Notes under the pieces: model-generated | What the model was told of the DNA's origin: nothing | The model's database searches: none | The model's input: the letters and a program-made list of their open reading frames with translations, nothing else | Part shown: in pieces, positions 22,455-33,055 of the stretch | How the letters are laid out: each line of letters opens with the position of its first letter | How positions within the stretch are numbered: the stretch's first letter is position 1 | Position numbers and translations under genes: made by a program | NCBI RefSeq assembly: GCF_905220415.1 | Contig: NC_059545.1 | Location: 7,140,001 to 7,204,000 of the forward strand | DNA from: Colias croceus | Taxonomy: Eukaryota > Arthropoda > Insecta > Lepidoptera > Pieridae | Direction: 5' to 3' | DNA: 64,000 bases

Positions 22455-25400
22455 TTAATTTAAAAGGTTGAAATTAACCTCTCCTTTTCTGTAACCTTCA
22501 AGATATTGTCTAAGAATATCATTTGGAACTGTGTATGCTTTCACAACTGGGTCATTTTCCATATCTTTCACGTAACGCACCTGTAAAGAAAAAGTTGGCT
22601 CATAAATACTTTTAAAATAAACACTAGCTTTCCGCCAGGGGGTTCGTCCGTGTAGTCAAAGAAAAACCTAGTTCTCGCTCTCGTGGGATTTCCGGTACAT
22701 GTAACGCTTTTCTATTCATCGTATTCAATTTTTTTTTAAATCAATCAATATTTAATTCAGTTAACAAAATATGTTATTTTAATTACAACGAATGTAGTTG
22801 TTACTTACTAGAGTAGGGAATTTCTTTTCATCAAGGCTTAGTATCTTATCAAATTCGGCTGCAACAGGCATTCTTTCAAACCACGGCCAGATCATGTAAT
22901 CAGCAAAGCCTGGTTCGCTTCCATGAAGAAAAGTTGAACCACGTTTCTTAAGTTCATTTTCAATAAAAGTCAAAGCATTAAAGAACCCGTTAATAGTTTC
23001 CTCTGTGACTGGAATACCTTTAATGACCTTGAAAAACAAAGAATGTATCTGAAAAATAAAATAATATTCATTAAGTAACTACCTTTATGTAAATAATATT
23101 ATATTTTTTAACAGAAAACTAAACCGCCTTCAACCACCAGCTTTTAATTAAAATTATCAAAATCGGTTTACCCAGTCGAAAGGTAAAAATTAAAAAAAAT
23201 GTACAGTTTGAAGTGTTGAACTGAGAACCTCCTTTTTTATGTTATTTATAAATTGTACTTGAATATTTATCTGCACATTATTCACAGTACTACAATAGGT
23301 GAATCGTGAGGAACTACTGTAAGTCCCATTGAGTTTTATTAGTATAAATTATAAATATTTCGGTGGGACACATTGAAAAGCCTATAGCAATCAAGCTTCA
23401 CCTACTGTCTACTACTTACTCAGATAAGCACGTTCAGACATAAATATTTTTATTTTTCATACATGAATGTGCTTCGGTCAAGATGTTCTAGGAATTATAA
23501 TTAAATAATAACCGTAAGTACATTATAATTTCATTTTTAACCGACTTCAAAAAAAATGAGGTTATCAATTCGGCCGGTATGTTTTTTTTTTTTTATGTAT
23601 GTACACCGATTACTCCGAGGTTTCTGAACCGATTTACGTGATTCTTTTTTTTGTTCGATGCGGGATGGTGTCGAATTGGTCCCATAAAAATTTTATTCGG
23701 ATAGGCCCAGTAGTTTTTATTTTATGAGCATTTTTGTCTGTATTTGTAAATGTTGCAAGTGCAAGTTTGGAGTTGGTTGTTTTTAACGCAGTTATCACTT
23801 GTATCACATGCTGATTTTATAAAAAAATGACTATGACATTCCATGTGTTCGGTTATACCTAAGTGTTACATGGTCAACAAAAATGCAAGTGCATTATAAA
23901 TTCTGCTGTATCGGATATTTTATTGGGTATAAGAAGTATGTTTCGGACTAAATCTATACTTACATAGCCAGACATTTCGACGATGGTTTTATCAACCGCC
24001 TTTCTATATGGGTCCTGTGGCAATAACTTCCTTTGCGGATACGCTTCGTCTACGTATTCGCTGACGATTAGACTTTCTATTACAGAGACATTTTCCGATA
24101 TTTCTAGCGCTGGCACTTTACCTATAATTCAAAGTTTTACATTAGCCTATAAAGAACAAAAGATTTTTGGTGATAAAATATGAAAATACGTAAACACCAC
24201 CGTTACCTAAAGAACTTTTAGATTTCAACCATTCTGGTTTGTCCAATAGGTCTATGTTCACTATTTCATAATCAACATTTTTAGCATTTAATGCCAAAAC
24301 TGATCGATGTGCAAAAGGACAGTATCGCATGTTATACAATTTCGGCTTTCCATTCCATTTCGGTAGGGGATCCCCTGTTTGAAAAAAAGAGATAATTATG
24401 TAGGTGTCGTAGTCATATCGTAGATTTGATCATTTCATGATATGAGTGGCCATTTCACGAAATGGTCGCATATCGTGAAATGGCCAATTTAGTTTGGCCA
24501 CATCATGATGTGGTTTGGGCAGATAAATGATAAGAAATCGTTTCACGATATGGCCAATTAACGCACGGTTTTTTCATGAAATGATCAAAATTATTTGATC
24601 ATATCGTAAAATAGTTACATTAATCGTTGGTAGAGGCGCTGCAAGCTCTGTGTTTATGTGATAAGATAGCGGCCGCTGGCGAAAATTAAATTATTCGCAG
24701 TTAAAAACTTCATAATTCGTTTAATAACAATATTATGAAGAAAGTCATAGCAAAGAATTTACGACGAAGAGGTACGAGTACTATGGAAAATGTGGATATC
24801 TTATATGTATTTAAGAAAAAATGCGACTTAAATAAAATAATTTAAGAAACTACTACTATATTATAATAATTGTTTTTTTTAAAAAGCGATCCGCTTCTGG
24901 CGTTGTTTATCAAAGTCTAACCTAACCTAACCTAACTGTTTTCTATTGCAAAAACGATTCGCTTCTGGCATTCGCCGGCCGCTGCCGCGGCACTACATAA
25001 ATGACATTAAACAAGTTTTTAGAATATACTTATTCTGAAATTTTTTAATATTTTATGGATTCTTTATATTTTATACGATCTGGCCAAATGTGGATGACCA
25101 AATCGTGAAACGTTGACGATTTAACGATCTGATCAAACTATGTTGGCCATTTCACGATATGCGACCATTTCGTGAAATGGCCACTCATATCATGAAATGA
25201 TCAAATCTACGATATGACCACGACATAGGTACCAGGACATTTCAATACCACCTTACCAAAGTAAAAAGTAGTTGTTTTTTTTTATCTACTTATCTAGTTA
25301 CTTATTCTACGCATTGTTTTTATATTGTACCTAACTATAAAAAATAATAAATAGATAGTTACTAATGATTTTTTAAAAGATGCCCAATAATGCACGCAAT

Positions 25401-26970
25401 ATAGATACTAGCTACTTATTTAGCTATTTTGAATGCTATCTGACTGAAAAACTGTAGATACCTACTTAAAGTAGGTAACAAATCAAAGTCACAAAAGTTT
25501 ATAATGTTTGCTGGGCTTTGTGATTCGTAATTTTTATAATAGGCGACTGGTCCGACAGTAGCGCCAGATATCCGTCTTCGGTCTTGCGGCGTAACAGACT
25601 AACAGTGATGATACCTACTAATTGATAGACGTAATAACAATTTTGTTATTAGGTTTGATACTTCATTAAATATTGAGTAATATGTGGTGATAGCAAAAAG
25701 CAGCAAACTAAATACAAAGTAAACAATATATTTTAGTAAATACCCATGATATTATACCTAAGTAGGTATGTAATTAATAATTGATATAAGTACCTACTTT
25801 AGTCAACTACTTAAGTACTATGAATCGTTCGATAGTAGTTAGGTAACTATCAACCTAAAAATATACATAGGAATTATATTTTCTTAAAACTATATTTTTG
25901 TTATTCAGAATAATGATTTAGAATAATTACTTATTATTAAGTTTTCGCCAACACAACATAAATATCTTTAAAAACGGCATAGTTAATACATACTATTGTA
26001 TGTGCTATTGTGATTTGTGATCGAAAAAAAGCTGACGCAGATAACCTGATGTCAATGGGGTCTAATTAGCCTCATTTTAACATGCCGTTTTTACTTGTAA
26101 AGTCATTATAGCTACTATATTTAACAAATAAAAACTATCTGAGTTAATACTTTAAGTAACTAACTGAGGAGGAACATAACAAACTCATAATTAATTAGAG
26201 AATATACTAGGTAGGTATAATACGTAATATTTTACATTTATTCTAAGCCTAAATGTTTTCTAAGTAGCCAATCAATAAACGTAAACAACAACAACTATAT
26301 AGGTATGTATTACAAAGTAAGTTTGAAATTTATAATTTCCCGCCAAAAGCAAAAAGACTAAGTACCTACTAGGTATATTAATTATTGGTAAGCTTAGAAT
26401 AATTAATATACTTAGGTACTATAAAATATATTTAGTTGATTAGTTGATTATATTCACATTATTATGATAGGTTTAATTAAGGTGTATATAACCTAACTGC
26501 AATATTGTCTTACTGTGTATTGCGAATAAAATATATTTTTAGTTAAATAAAGATGTAACTATTACTTAAATATTATTAACTAATACCTTTAGATGATATA
26601 TACATATTTACATACATACATTTCGTACATATTTCTTTTTTATCTAAAAGATTACCTACTGCGTAATAGAAAAATGAAAATGTGCATTGATACGTCCTAA
26701 TATAAGTAAATCAGCTGTTTTATTAAATTTACTAACAAACAAATTAAACAGCAAGCCCCGACACCATTCTATTTACCTACTTTGTCTGTTATGAACTCAT
26801 TAAATTTTATTAACTATAACCTTACAACATACCTAATATTATAAGTTTGCATTATATATTATAAGAAGAAAAAATTATATACATACCTATATAGAATAAA
26901 AAATTACAATTACTCACTCACCTTTTTTCAAGTGTTTGCTATTAAAATGAATAGTTTTGCTTGAAGACAT
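22455..26970 (-). CDS. GSTO: Omega-class glutathione S-transferase
   Basis: Five exons on the minus strand join in frame to 246 aa: 26922-26970, 24207-24374, 23964-24121, 22809-23048 and 22455-22580. Omega GSTs are cytosolic thiol transferases/dehydroascorbate reductases that use a catalytic cysteine. The start MSSSKTIHFNSKHLKKGDPL matches the omega N-terminal extension. Cys35 lies in the RYCPFAHR motif, the omega active site. SLGKVPAL (cis-Pro loop) and ESLIVSEYVDE (glutathione gamma-Glu site, ES pair) complete the thioredoxin-fold domain. The helical C-terminal domain includes FADYMIWPWFERMP. Length is normal for the family. Intron 1 is long (2.5 kb) and contains a foldback element; introns 2-4 are short, with repeat matter in intron 3. 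The ATG at 26970 is preceded by GAGCC. It could be one of several omega paralogues. Confidence 0.95.
23530..23800 (+). repeat. Dispersed repeat in GST intron 3
   Basis: Begins AACCGACTTCAAAAAAAATG and continues with CGATTACTCCGAGGTTTCTG and CAGTAGTTTTTATTTTATGA. The 'accgacttc aaaaaa' block is a familiar start of a common lepidopteran interspersed repeat. A possible related piece is at about 23105-23180. Assignment by memory of the motif only. Confidence 0.5.
24406..25225. mobile_element. Palindrome-rich foldback element in GST intron 1
   Basis: The outer arms are inverted repeats of about 80 bp with near-perfect pairing (TGTCGT(A/G)GTCATATCGTAG...TGGCC). TAGGT directly flanks both ends (24401-24405, 25226-25230), a likely 5-bp target duplication. 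The arms are built from repeated modules such as CATTTCACGA(T/A)AT, ATATCGTGAAATGGCC and GATCATTTCATGATAT that are themselves palindromic, and similar modules recur inside. No transposase. The middle has a short (CCTAA)3 run and a GCCGGCCGCTGCCGCGGC patch. Confidence 0.8.
25231..26921. other. Rest of GST intron 1
   Basis: AT-rich intron sequence rich in AGGTA/TACCT words, with no gene or delimitable element recognised. Confidence 0.5.
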
Positions 26971-28272
26971 GGCTCTGATCAAGATGCGATTTTCAACAAG
27001 ACTGAAGATCTTAAGTGGATAGACGTGTTTAAATAACATTCCGTGTGACCCTAGCCAGTTTACTGCATATCGGGCCTATAGATAAATTTATCCATGAAGA
27101 CGCGCCCCACTATTTTTCCTAATTGCTTACAGTATAATATGTTTGCTAGTTACCGTTAAAGTGTGAGTTTTTCCGGTACGCACTTATTAGGTAGGTACCT
27201 ATGAGTTAACACTAAAGCAATTACCTTAACATAAACGATAAAAGTGGTGGGGATCGTGGATGGCACTATCAATGCCGTGATAAGAAAATACTCGAACAAA
27301 TTTTTCATATCATGCTTGTAATCAATCTTTTATACAGATTACAGATCCAGTAACATCATGCTTATTTTAATTTTATCAGAAATAGGTTGATACATCTTTA
27401 AATGGAAAATTAATATGTAATATGCAAATGGAGAACGATAATTAATGAAGGGTCGTAAAGAGTTGCACAACATCACATTATTGTATAGACTAAATACATA
27501 GTCCCATGAAGCCTAAGTTCCAAAGTGGCAAAGGGTTAAAGTATTAAATAAAAATACGCATAGCATTGTTAAAACTTTTAATTTAATATACACAACCTAA
27601 TTTTTGTATAATTTATAATTTAATTTGCAACATATCACTAAAATTGACAACAACATTAACAAAATTAAAGATAGACATAGATCGAAACATGAGATTCATA
27701 AAACGAAGTGCGATTTTTAGCAGGTAACAGTGCTTTGGAAGTACTTATTTAGGATTTTTTCGAGAACTCACATACTTACAAGCACAGTATTATAATTTAT
27801 AATATCTATACAGTACGGCGACGACTAGGGGAGTCAGGCGACGCGACGCGGGCCTCGTACCACAAACACGGTTAGTTTGCAGTACCAAGCACGAAAGGAC
27901 GACGCAGTCGTATTTTTTGTGTAATAATTTTATTTATTTATTTAACACAAACGCACAAACTGTTCCGTGTATGGATGTAAATATACACAAAATCCCAGAA
28001 AGAAACAATTTTTTAGAAATGTTGTATGTATTTGTATCTGTAGAATTAAAATTAAAGCTATTACTTATATTAAGTATGTTGTCCTCATTATTTTCTTATC
28101 AGATTGTTCATCATTGGGATGCATTACTTAGTTACATTTTATAAGAGACAACTAAGAACATCCAAAAATAAAGTGTAACGTAAATATTTAGCAGTGCAAT
28201 AATGTAATTATACATATATTAAAGAACAAATAATTACATCAGATTTAAAAATCGAATTTATTTTGAATGTAC
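26971..28272. other. Intergenic left of the TRIM element
   Basis: GST promoter lies at its left end. Near 27800-27900 is a CpG-richer patch (GGCGACGCGACGCGGGCC). No coding sequence recognised. Confidence 0.45.
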
Positions 28273-28602
28273 TGTTAGACGTAACTTTTGATTTAATATT
28301 TTTGTGGATGAATAGTTGTCAACATAGTTGTCATTATTTCAAGTCTGAACATGCTTAGCTGTCGAATACTATAAAAAGCCGCTTTCCTTTGTCTCGTGGC
28401 GCATTCGTACGAATCGTGCCTAGGGGCTCGGACGTTGTTTATACGACGTTCGACCCAACTACCTTCACTTTGCTAATAGTCGTCGACTTGCTGCGTTTTG
28501 TTATCAACTACCTACATCAATTAGGTAGCTGTGTAGAATCGCAGTACATTCTTATTACATTCAAATTAATATTTAACCCGGCCTCGCGTGTTATTTCTTA
28601 GA
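28273..28602 (+). repeat. 5' LTR of the TRIM-like element
   Basis: Starts TGTTAGACGTAAC and ends ATTTCTTAGA. TATAAAAAG at 28370-28378 followed by GCGCATTCGT near 28400 is a plausible insect core promoter (TATA plus initiator), giving U3/R/U5 order. Confidence 0.85.
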
Positions 28603-29024
28603 TCAGAAGCGGGATAGAATTCAAGCCCATACTTTTTAAATGTGTTTGAGTTTACGTAGTTTTGTAACGGCATACTGGCGTTTGTGTTTTTTCGTGCGTA
28701 GTGTAAAGTAAAAGTTTGTTACGTGGATTATTGTAACGGGAATGTAGTTCATCGAAGGAGTTGTGTGTGCTATCCGGACTGCGCCCTGCGGTCCGGGGTA
28801 GTTGAGCCTTCATTTGTGTTAAGCGAACGTCGTGCCTATGTCACAAATGAGTAGGTGTTGTTCCCATGATACGCGAACGTAGTGCCTATGTCATGTGGAT
28901 GTGATTGTTGTTCTGTAAGGTCAGTGTGGCCGAGGCAGGATGGTTGTGTAATCCCGAGATGAACTACCGTTGTACTGTAATACGAGAAAAGGCGTACGAG
29001 GACGTACGATTGTCAGTATGGCCG

Positions 29025-29354
29025 TGTTAGACGTAACTTTTGATTTAATATTTTTGTGGATGAATAGTTGTCAACATAGTTGTCATTATTTCAAGTCTGA
29101 ACATGCTTAGCTGTCGAATACTATAAAAAGCCGCTTTCCTTTGTCTCGTGGCGCATTCGTACGAATCGTGCCTAGGGGCTCGGACGTTGTTTATACGACG
29201 TTCGACCCAACTACCTTCACTTTGCTAATAGTCGTCGACTTGCTGCGTTTTGTTATCAACTACCTACATCAATTAGGTAGCTGTGTAGAATCGCAGTACA
29301 TTCTTATTACATTCAAATTAATATTTAACCCGGCCTCGCGTGTTATTTCTTAGA
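29025..29354 (+). repeat. 3' LTR of the TRIM-like element
   Basis: Matches the 5' LTR at every position I compared; both encode the same spurious 70-codon open frame. A purine-rich GAGAAAAGG lies 40 bp upstream, only a weak polypurine tract. Confidence 0.85.
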
Positions 29355-29358
29355 GTAC

Positions 29359-30079
29359 ATATACATTAATGAATAATGAGCACATCATAATAGTACGTAA
29401 TAATCACAATAATTGTTTTATTTCCCATTTGTTGCAACCCCAGTATATTTTCGTGTGGCGGCGTAAGTAGCTACCCTGGCGGCTGCATCGCGCGACATCA
29501 AAGGCGTTGCCTTATTACAGGAAATAATATTGATATACTGTGCTTACAAGACAATGCAAGCGAATAAAACTAACATTTATAAATAATTGTATAAAAATAC
29601 AGAAAACAGCATCAATAAGTACGTAAAATGAAAATCATGGCAAAAATAAACTTGGATTATTCTGCACTTTATACCTACTGCGATTTCTCACGATAAAAAT
29701 GTATATGCACTTAATATTATTTTTCCTAATCAAATAAATTTATAACATATTTGGAATTATCTGAAACATCCCTAATGCGACTTTAGCGGATGAAAATTTC
29801 TTATTATTATAGGTAATAAGTACAAAAATAATTCATTATTTTTAGTTTATTTTTTGTGGCTTCCTTTAGACTCGTTTAACTCGATTAGCGATATAAACCT
29901 GCATAGATATATATTATGAAATAATTCTAATTGCAAGTTCAATCTTCAAGCATATCAAAGTAATACTATATTTTTATTTTGGTTATTATTATTATTGGAC
30001 CTCATTTATATTGCACATAAACGTAAAATTGAAATAAATAAATAATAAGTAAATCTCCGATCAGAAATATCAAATATTA
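29359..30079. other. Intergenic, AT-rich
   Basis: No gene or bounded element seen. A GTGGCGGCGTAAGTAGC patch near 29455 is GC-richer but not coding. Confidence 0.45.
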
Positions 30080-30272
30080 CATAGATACACAGAACAGTAA
30101 AAACTAATAGAAGTGTGATGTGGGCGTGGCCCACGTGTCACTAGTAAGGTAAGATCACCTAACTCGCTCTCAGTTGTGCGCAGAAAAATATTCGAGTCGG
30201 TTGTCAGCTGTCAAACCTTTTTTCCATATTTATTCATTAATAAGGACGTGTTGTTTTGTATTAGAGACCAAA

Positions 30273-30322
30273 AATGATAGCAGACACAATAATATCAGCA
30301 ATGGAGGCATTTCATACCATCG
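30273..30322 (+). other. Possible exon 1 inside the P-like relic
   Basis: ATG followed by 16 codons (MIADTIISAMEAFHTI) leads into a good splice donor CG|GTAAGTC. An acceptor TTTATAG follows at 30595-30604, just before the THAP remnant. Joined in phase the reading stops after eight codons, so it no longer encodes a THAP protein. It may be the old first exon of the element's transposase or chance. Confidence 0.3.
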
Positions 30323-30605
30323 GTAAGTCTTATTTTAATTTATTTTAAATATATTTTATGTTATAAATTCGCTTGTCGTATATTAAGTCAAAATGAACCT
30401 TAATCCATAAAAAATTAATACTAATATAGATTGAACAGCAAACAAGACTTTCTGGAATATTATTGCAATAAACAAACGAATGTCGGATTAGTGATGCATG
30501 TGGCGCATATCGACAGTATCGATACTTTAGAAAAGACAATCACTATAAAATATTAAATTTTATTTTATTTTTCCTTAGCTTTCATTAGTCCTATTTATTT
30601 ATAGA

Positions 30606-30740
30606 TTTTCCAAAGAGGCTAATTTAAAAGAGAAATGGATAAATGCAACGTGACGAGTTAACTGGATGCCGTACAGCACTAAGCAGTCTAACAAAGGCCA
30701 CCGATACATCAAACCTACGGCAGTTCCAAGATTTAAAATA
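30606..30740 (+). pseudogene. Decayed THAP zinc-finger exon
   Basis: In one frame the translation gives FSKEANLKEKWINAT, stop, RVNWMP, then after a short gap YIKPTAVP. These match, in order, the THAP landmarks F-P-K...L-K-x-K-W-(I/V)-x-A...R-R-x-N-W-x-P and L-K-P-x-A-V-P. The stop TGA (30651-30653) is what a CpG transition would make from CGA, the expected second arginine. The segment with the last Cys-x2-His pair is deleted, and the N-terminal CxxC part is not seen upstream. Not functional. THAP fingers bind DNA in P-element transposases and host proteins. Confidence 0.75.
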
Positions 30741-31373
30741 ATGCATAATTTCTGTTTGTATTTTGTAAATATAGATTTATACTATTCTATTCCGTTTTTT
30801 ATTAAAATATAATAATATGAAAAGACGTACTTAGTAGTTATAAACATACTCCAAAATGTGACACATTATACTGTACTCATATAATAGAAAGCAAAAAAAA
30901 TGCACAAAAAAATATTTATTTGTGAATTATCGATAACAAGGCTGACATCCCTTAGAGCATAGCATCAAGTTAATGTCGTTAATGTAGAGTGATACAAATT
31001 TCAACCTTATCTTTATGTGTTGAGGTTCAAAGTCATATGTATCGAAAACTAACGCCCTCTGTTGTGGAGTAGCTGAATGTTTTCGAATTTGGAATTTCTG
31101 AGCAAAGAGAAACAAAACAGCTAATATGCCTAGAGATGTTATATTAAAATAAACCGTAACAGGGTGCGTTAGGGTACATATTGAAATGCTGTATTTATAA
31201 CCTAAGTCAGTTTTTACTCAAATTAAGCTGTCCAATCAAAGGCATAGTTTACTTGTAGTGTACTGGTACTGTATAACTATCGATTTAAATGTGTGGGTTT
31301 GGCGACACTGGTTTTCATACTAATTATGACATTATAGCACTTCTATTAGTTTTTACTGTTCTGTGCATAGATA

Positions 31374-33028
31374 TCAATACTTTATATATAAACACAAAAT
31401 GCAGTTTAGAGGATGTATACTGATTTCACAACAATTGGTATTGACATTTGTTGAAGTGCCATTTTTATTTTTTTAGTGTACTAGAAATTCTTAAAAAAAA
31501 TAAGTTAGCAACCGGACATTTTATATTTTCTTGCGTGCACCATACTGCCCCGTTTACGTTCTTCATAGCCGTTTTTATTAATATACTTAATTATGTATAA
31601 GCCATTATAATTTATATTTTTCCTGCATTGCATTTTATATTTTTCCCTTTATATAATATACCTACTTAATAAAATGAAATTATACCATTTAAACTTAACT
31701 AAGCAATAATTTCATATTTGTACTGTTTTCTAATATGGGATAGATGTCCATCACAAAATATTATGTTTAAGTACACAATGCCAATTGAAATATTGATTAA
31801 TAAATATTAATTAGAAACAAAAAATGGAATGTTTTAATTATCTTACAACCTAGACAGCTGCAATGAATACAAACTACGAGTATTAGTTAATTTCAAAATA
31901 TAACTTTGTATATAATAAATTAAATATTAATTATTCTTAACACTTAAACATTGAGATGAGTTATAATGAAAAACTATTATAATGTCCTAATTTACACTAC
32001 ATAAGCTGAGTTGTTACTAGTATGAAAATATATCTTAATATTTTAATTTTTTATAGACTTTATTAGTTGAAGACGTAGAGAAAATATTATTTATCTTTGC
32101 TACAGCACCTACATTTTAATCCCGTCACTTTTAAATAATTTTTGATCGCAAATAATATTCTATAAAACACTTCTGCTTTTTACCCGACTGCGATAGAAAT
32201 AGGGTTTTGTTTATTATAGTAGAGCCATTTTAATAGGCAACATTTGACAGTTCAACAAAATTCAACAACGTAACCTAGTAACGACGACATAGAATAACAT
32301 GATATTTCGTTTTGTTAGAACTGCACATTTGCTTAACTTTTTTCAATTACGACTACATATTTATAATAATAATGACCGATACAAGTAATTTTAAGGTTTC
32401 ATTTTACTGATAAATCATTCTAAACATAATAAACAATTTCTGAATTGAACAACTGACGTCGCTACAATTTTGTGTCAATAAACCTTTTTTCTTTTTAAAT
32501 ACCAGAGACGTTACTCTAAAAATCGAAATCTGACATCTAGAATCGAATGCATTGATTACTTGTGAATAAAAATTATCATAAATTAATAAATTCGATTGAC
32601 AAATGTTTCAAATCCTTATCGATTAATTCACTTTAATCGATGTTTTTAAGCAGGTTACCTCTCTTCGAAGATAAAATTGATAGACGTCAAATGTTGCCTA
32701 TTAAATTGGCTCGACTATAGGCGCGCTTTGTAGCCCAAATGATTAAACTGTCAGAACTCAAGATTGTCACTGGGTATATTTTACATACAGAAAAAATTAG
32801 AAGATCACAATAACAGGTCATTCCTAATAAATTATCTGAAAATATTACATGTTTTTTCACCAGCAAACCTTGTTTCATTCGCACACCCCCCTGAATGTAT
32901 TATCTTAGTGCCAAAAGATCCGTGTAATACTATGGTCAGTGTTTTTTACAATATTTTTTTTTTTTTTTATTAAGTACCAAGTAGGTTCGATATTTTTTAT
33001 TGACATTTTTTGTGACAGTTGAATGTAA
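31374..33028. other. Intergenic 3' of RELCH
   Basis: AT-rich with no gene recognised on either strand. Confidence 0.5.
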
Positions 33029-33034
33029 TTTATT
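33029..33034 (-). terminator. RELCH polyadenylation signal
   Basis: Minus-strand AATAAA (TTTATT on plus) 22 bases past the RELCH stop codon. Confidence 0.6.
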
Positions 33035-33055
33035 TATTTATTATATATGTTGCTA

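Larger units (their letters stand above)
28273..29354 (+). mobile_element. TRIM-like miniature LTR retrotransposon
   Basis: Two 330-bp direct repeats (28273-28602 and 29025-29354), apparently identical, enclose 422 bp without protein-coding capacity. GTAC flanks the element on both sides (28269-28272, 29355-29358), a 4-bp target duplication. Directly after the 5' LTR is TCAGAAGCGGGAT, which looks complementary to the 3' part of a tRNA-Leu and could be the primer site, though the usual TGG is missing. The inner region contains a stem CCGGAC/GTCCGG and two copies of a GCGAACGT(C/A)GTGCCTATGTCA motif, possible packaging or dimer signals. LTR identity indicates recent insertion. It must have been mobilised by an autonomous relative. 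Confidence 0.88.
30088..31365 (+). mobile_element. P-element-like relic with 28-bp TIRs and 8-bp TSD
   Basis: A perfect 28-bp inverted repeat beginning CACAGAACAGTAAAAACTAA is at 30088-30115 and 31338-31365. The octamer CATAGATA lies directly outside each end (30080-30087, 31366-31373). P-superfamily elements make 8-bp duplications, have termini starting CA, and encode THAP-domain transposases. A decayed THAP exon is present inside (30606-30740), oriented plus. The rest of the transposase is missing. The combination of ends, target size and THAP remnant supports the P superfamily better than hAT. Confidence 0.85.

Noticed and set aside
24920..24935. Interstitial telomere repeat (CCTAA)3
   Set aside because: Only three units, inside a foldback element; too short to claim telomere origin.
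28389..29353. Two identical 70-codon open frames (28389-28601, 29141-29353)
   Set aside because: They lie in the two LTR copies and lack an ATG at their start or any family resemblance; duplication comes from the LTRs, not from a gene pair.
30273..30740. A two-exon host gene starting MIADTIISAME
   Set aside because: Joining the exons stops after a few codons, and the whole lies inside the P-like element's TIRs; treated as part of the relic.
30927..31115. Minus-strand 62-codon ORF
   Set aside because: No resemblance to a transposase or other family; inside the P-like relic and probably chance.
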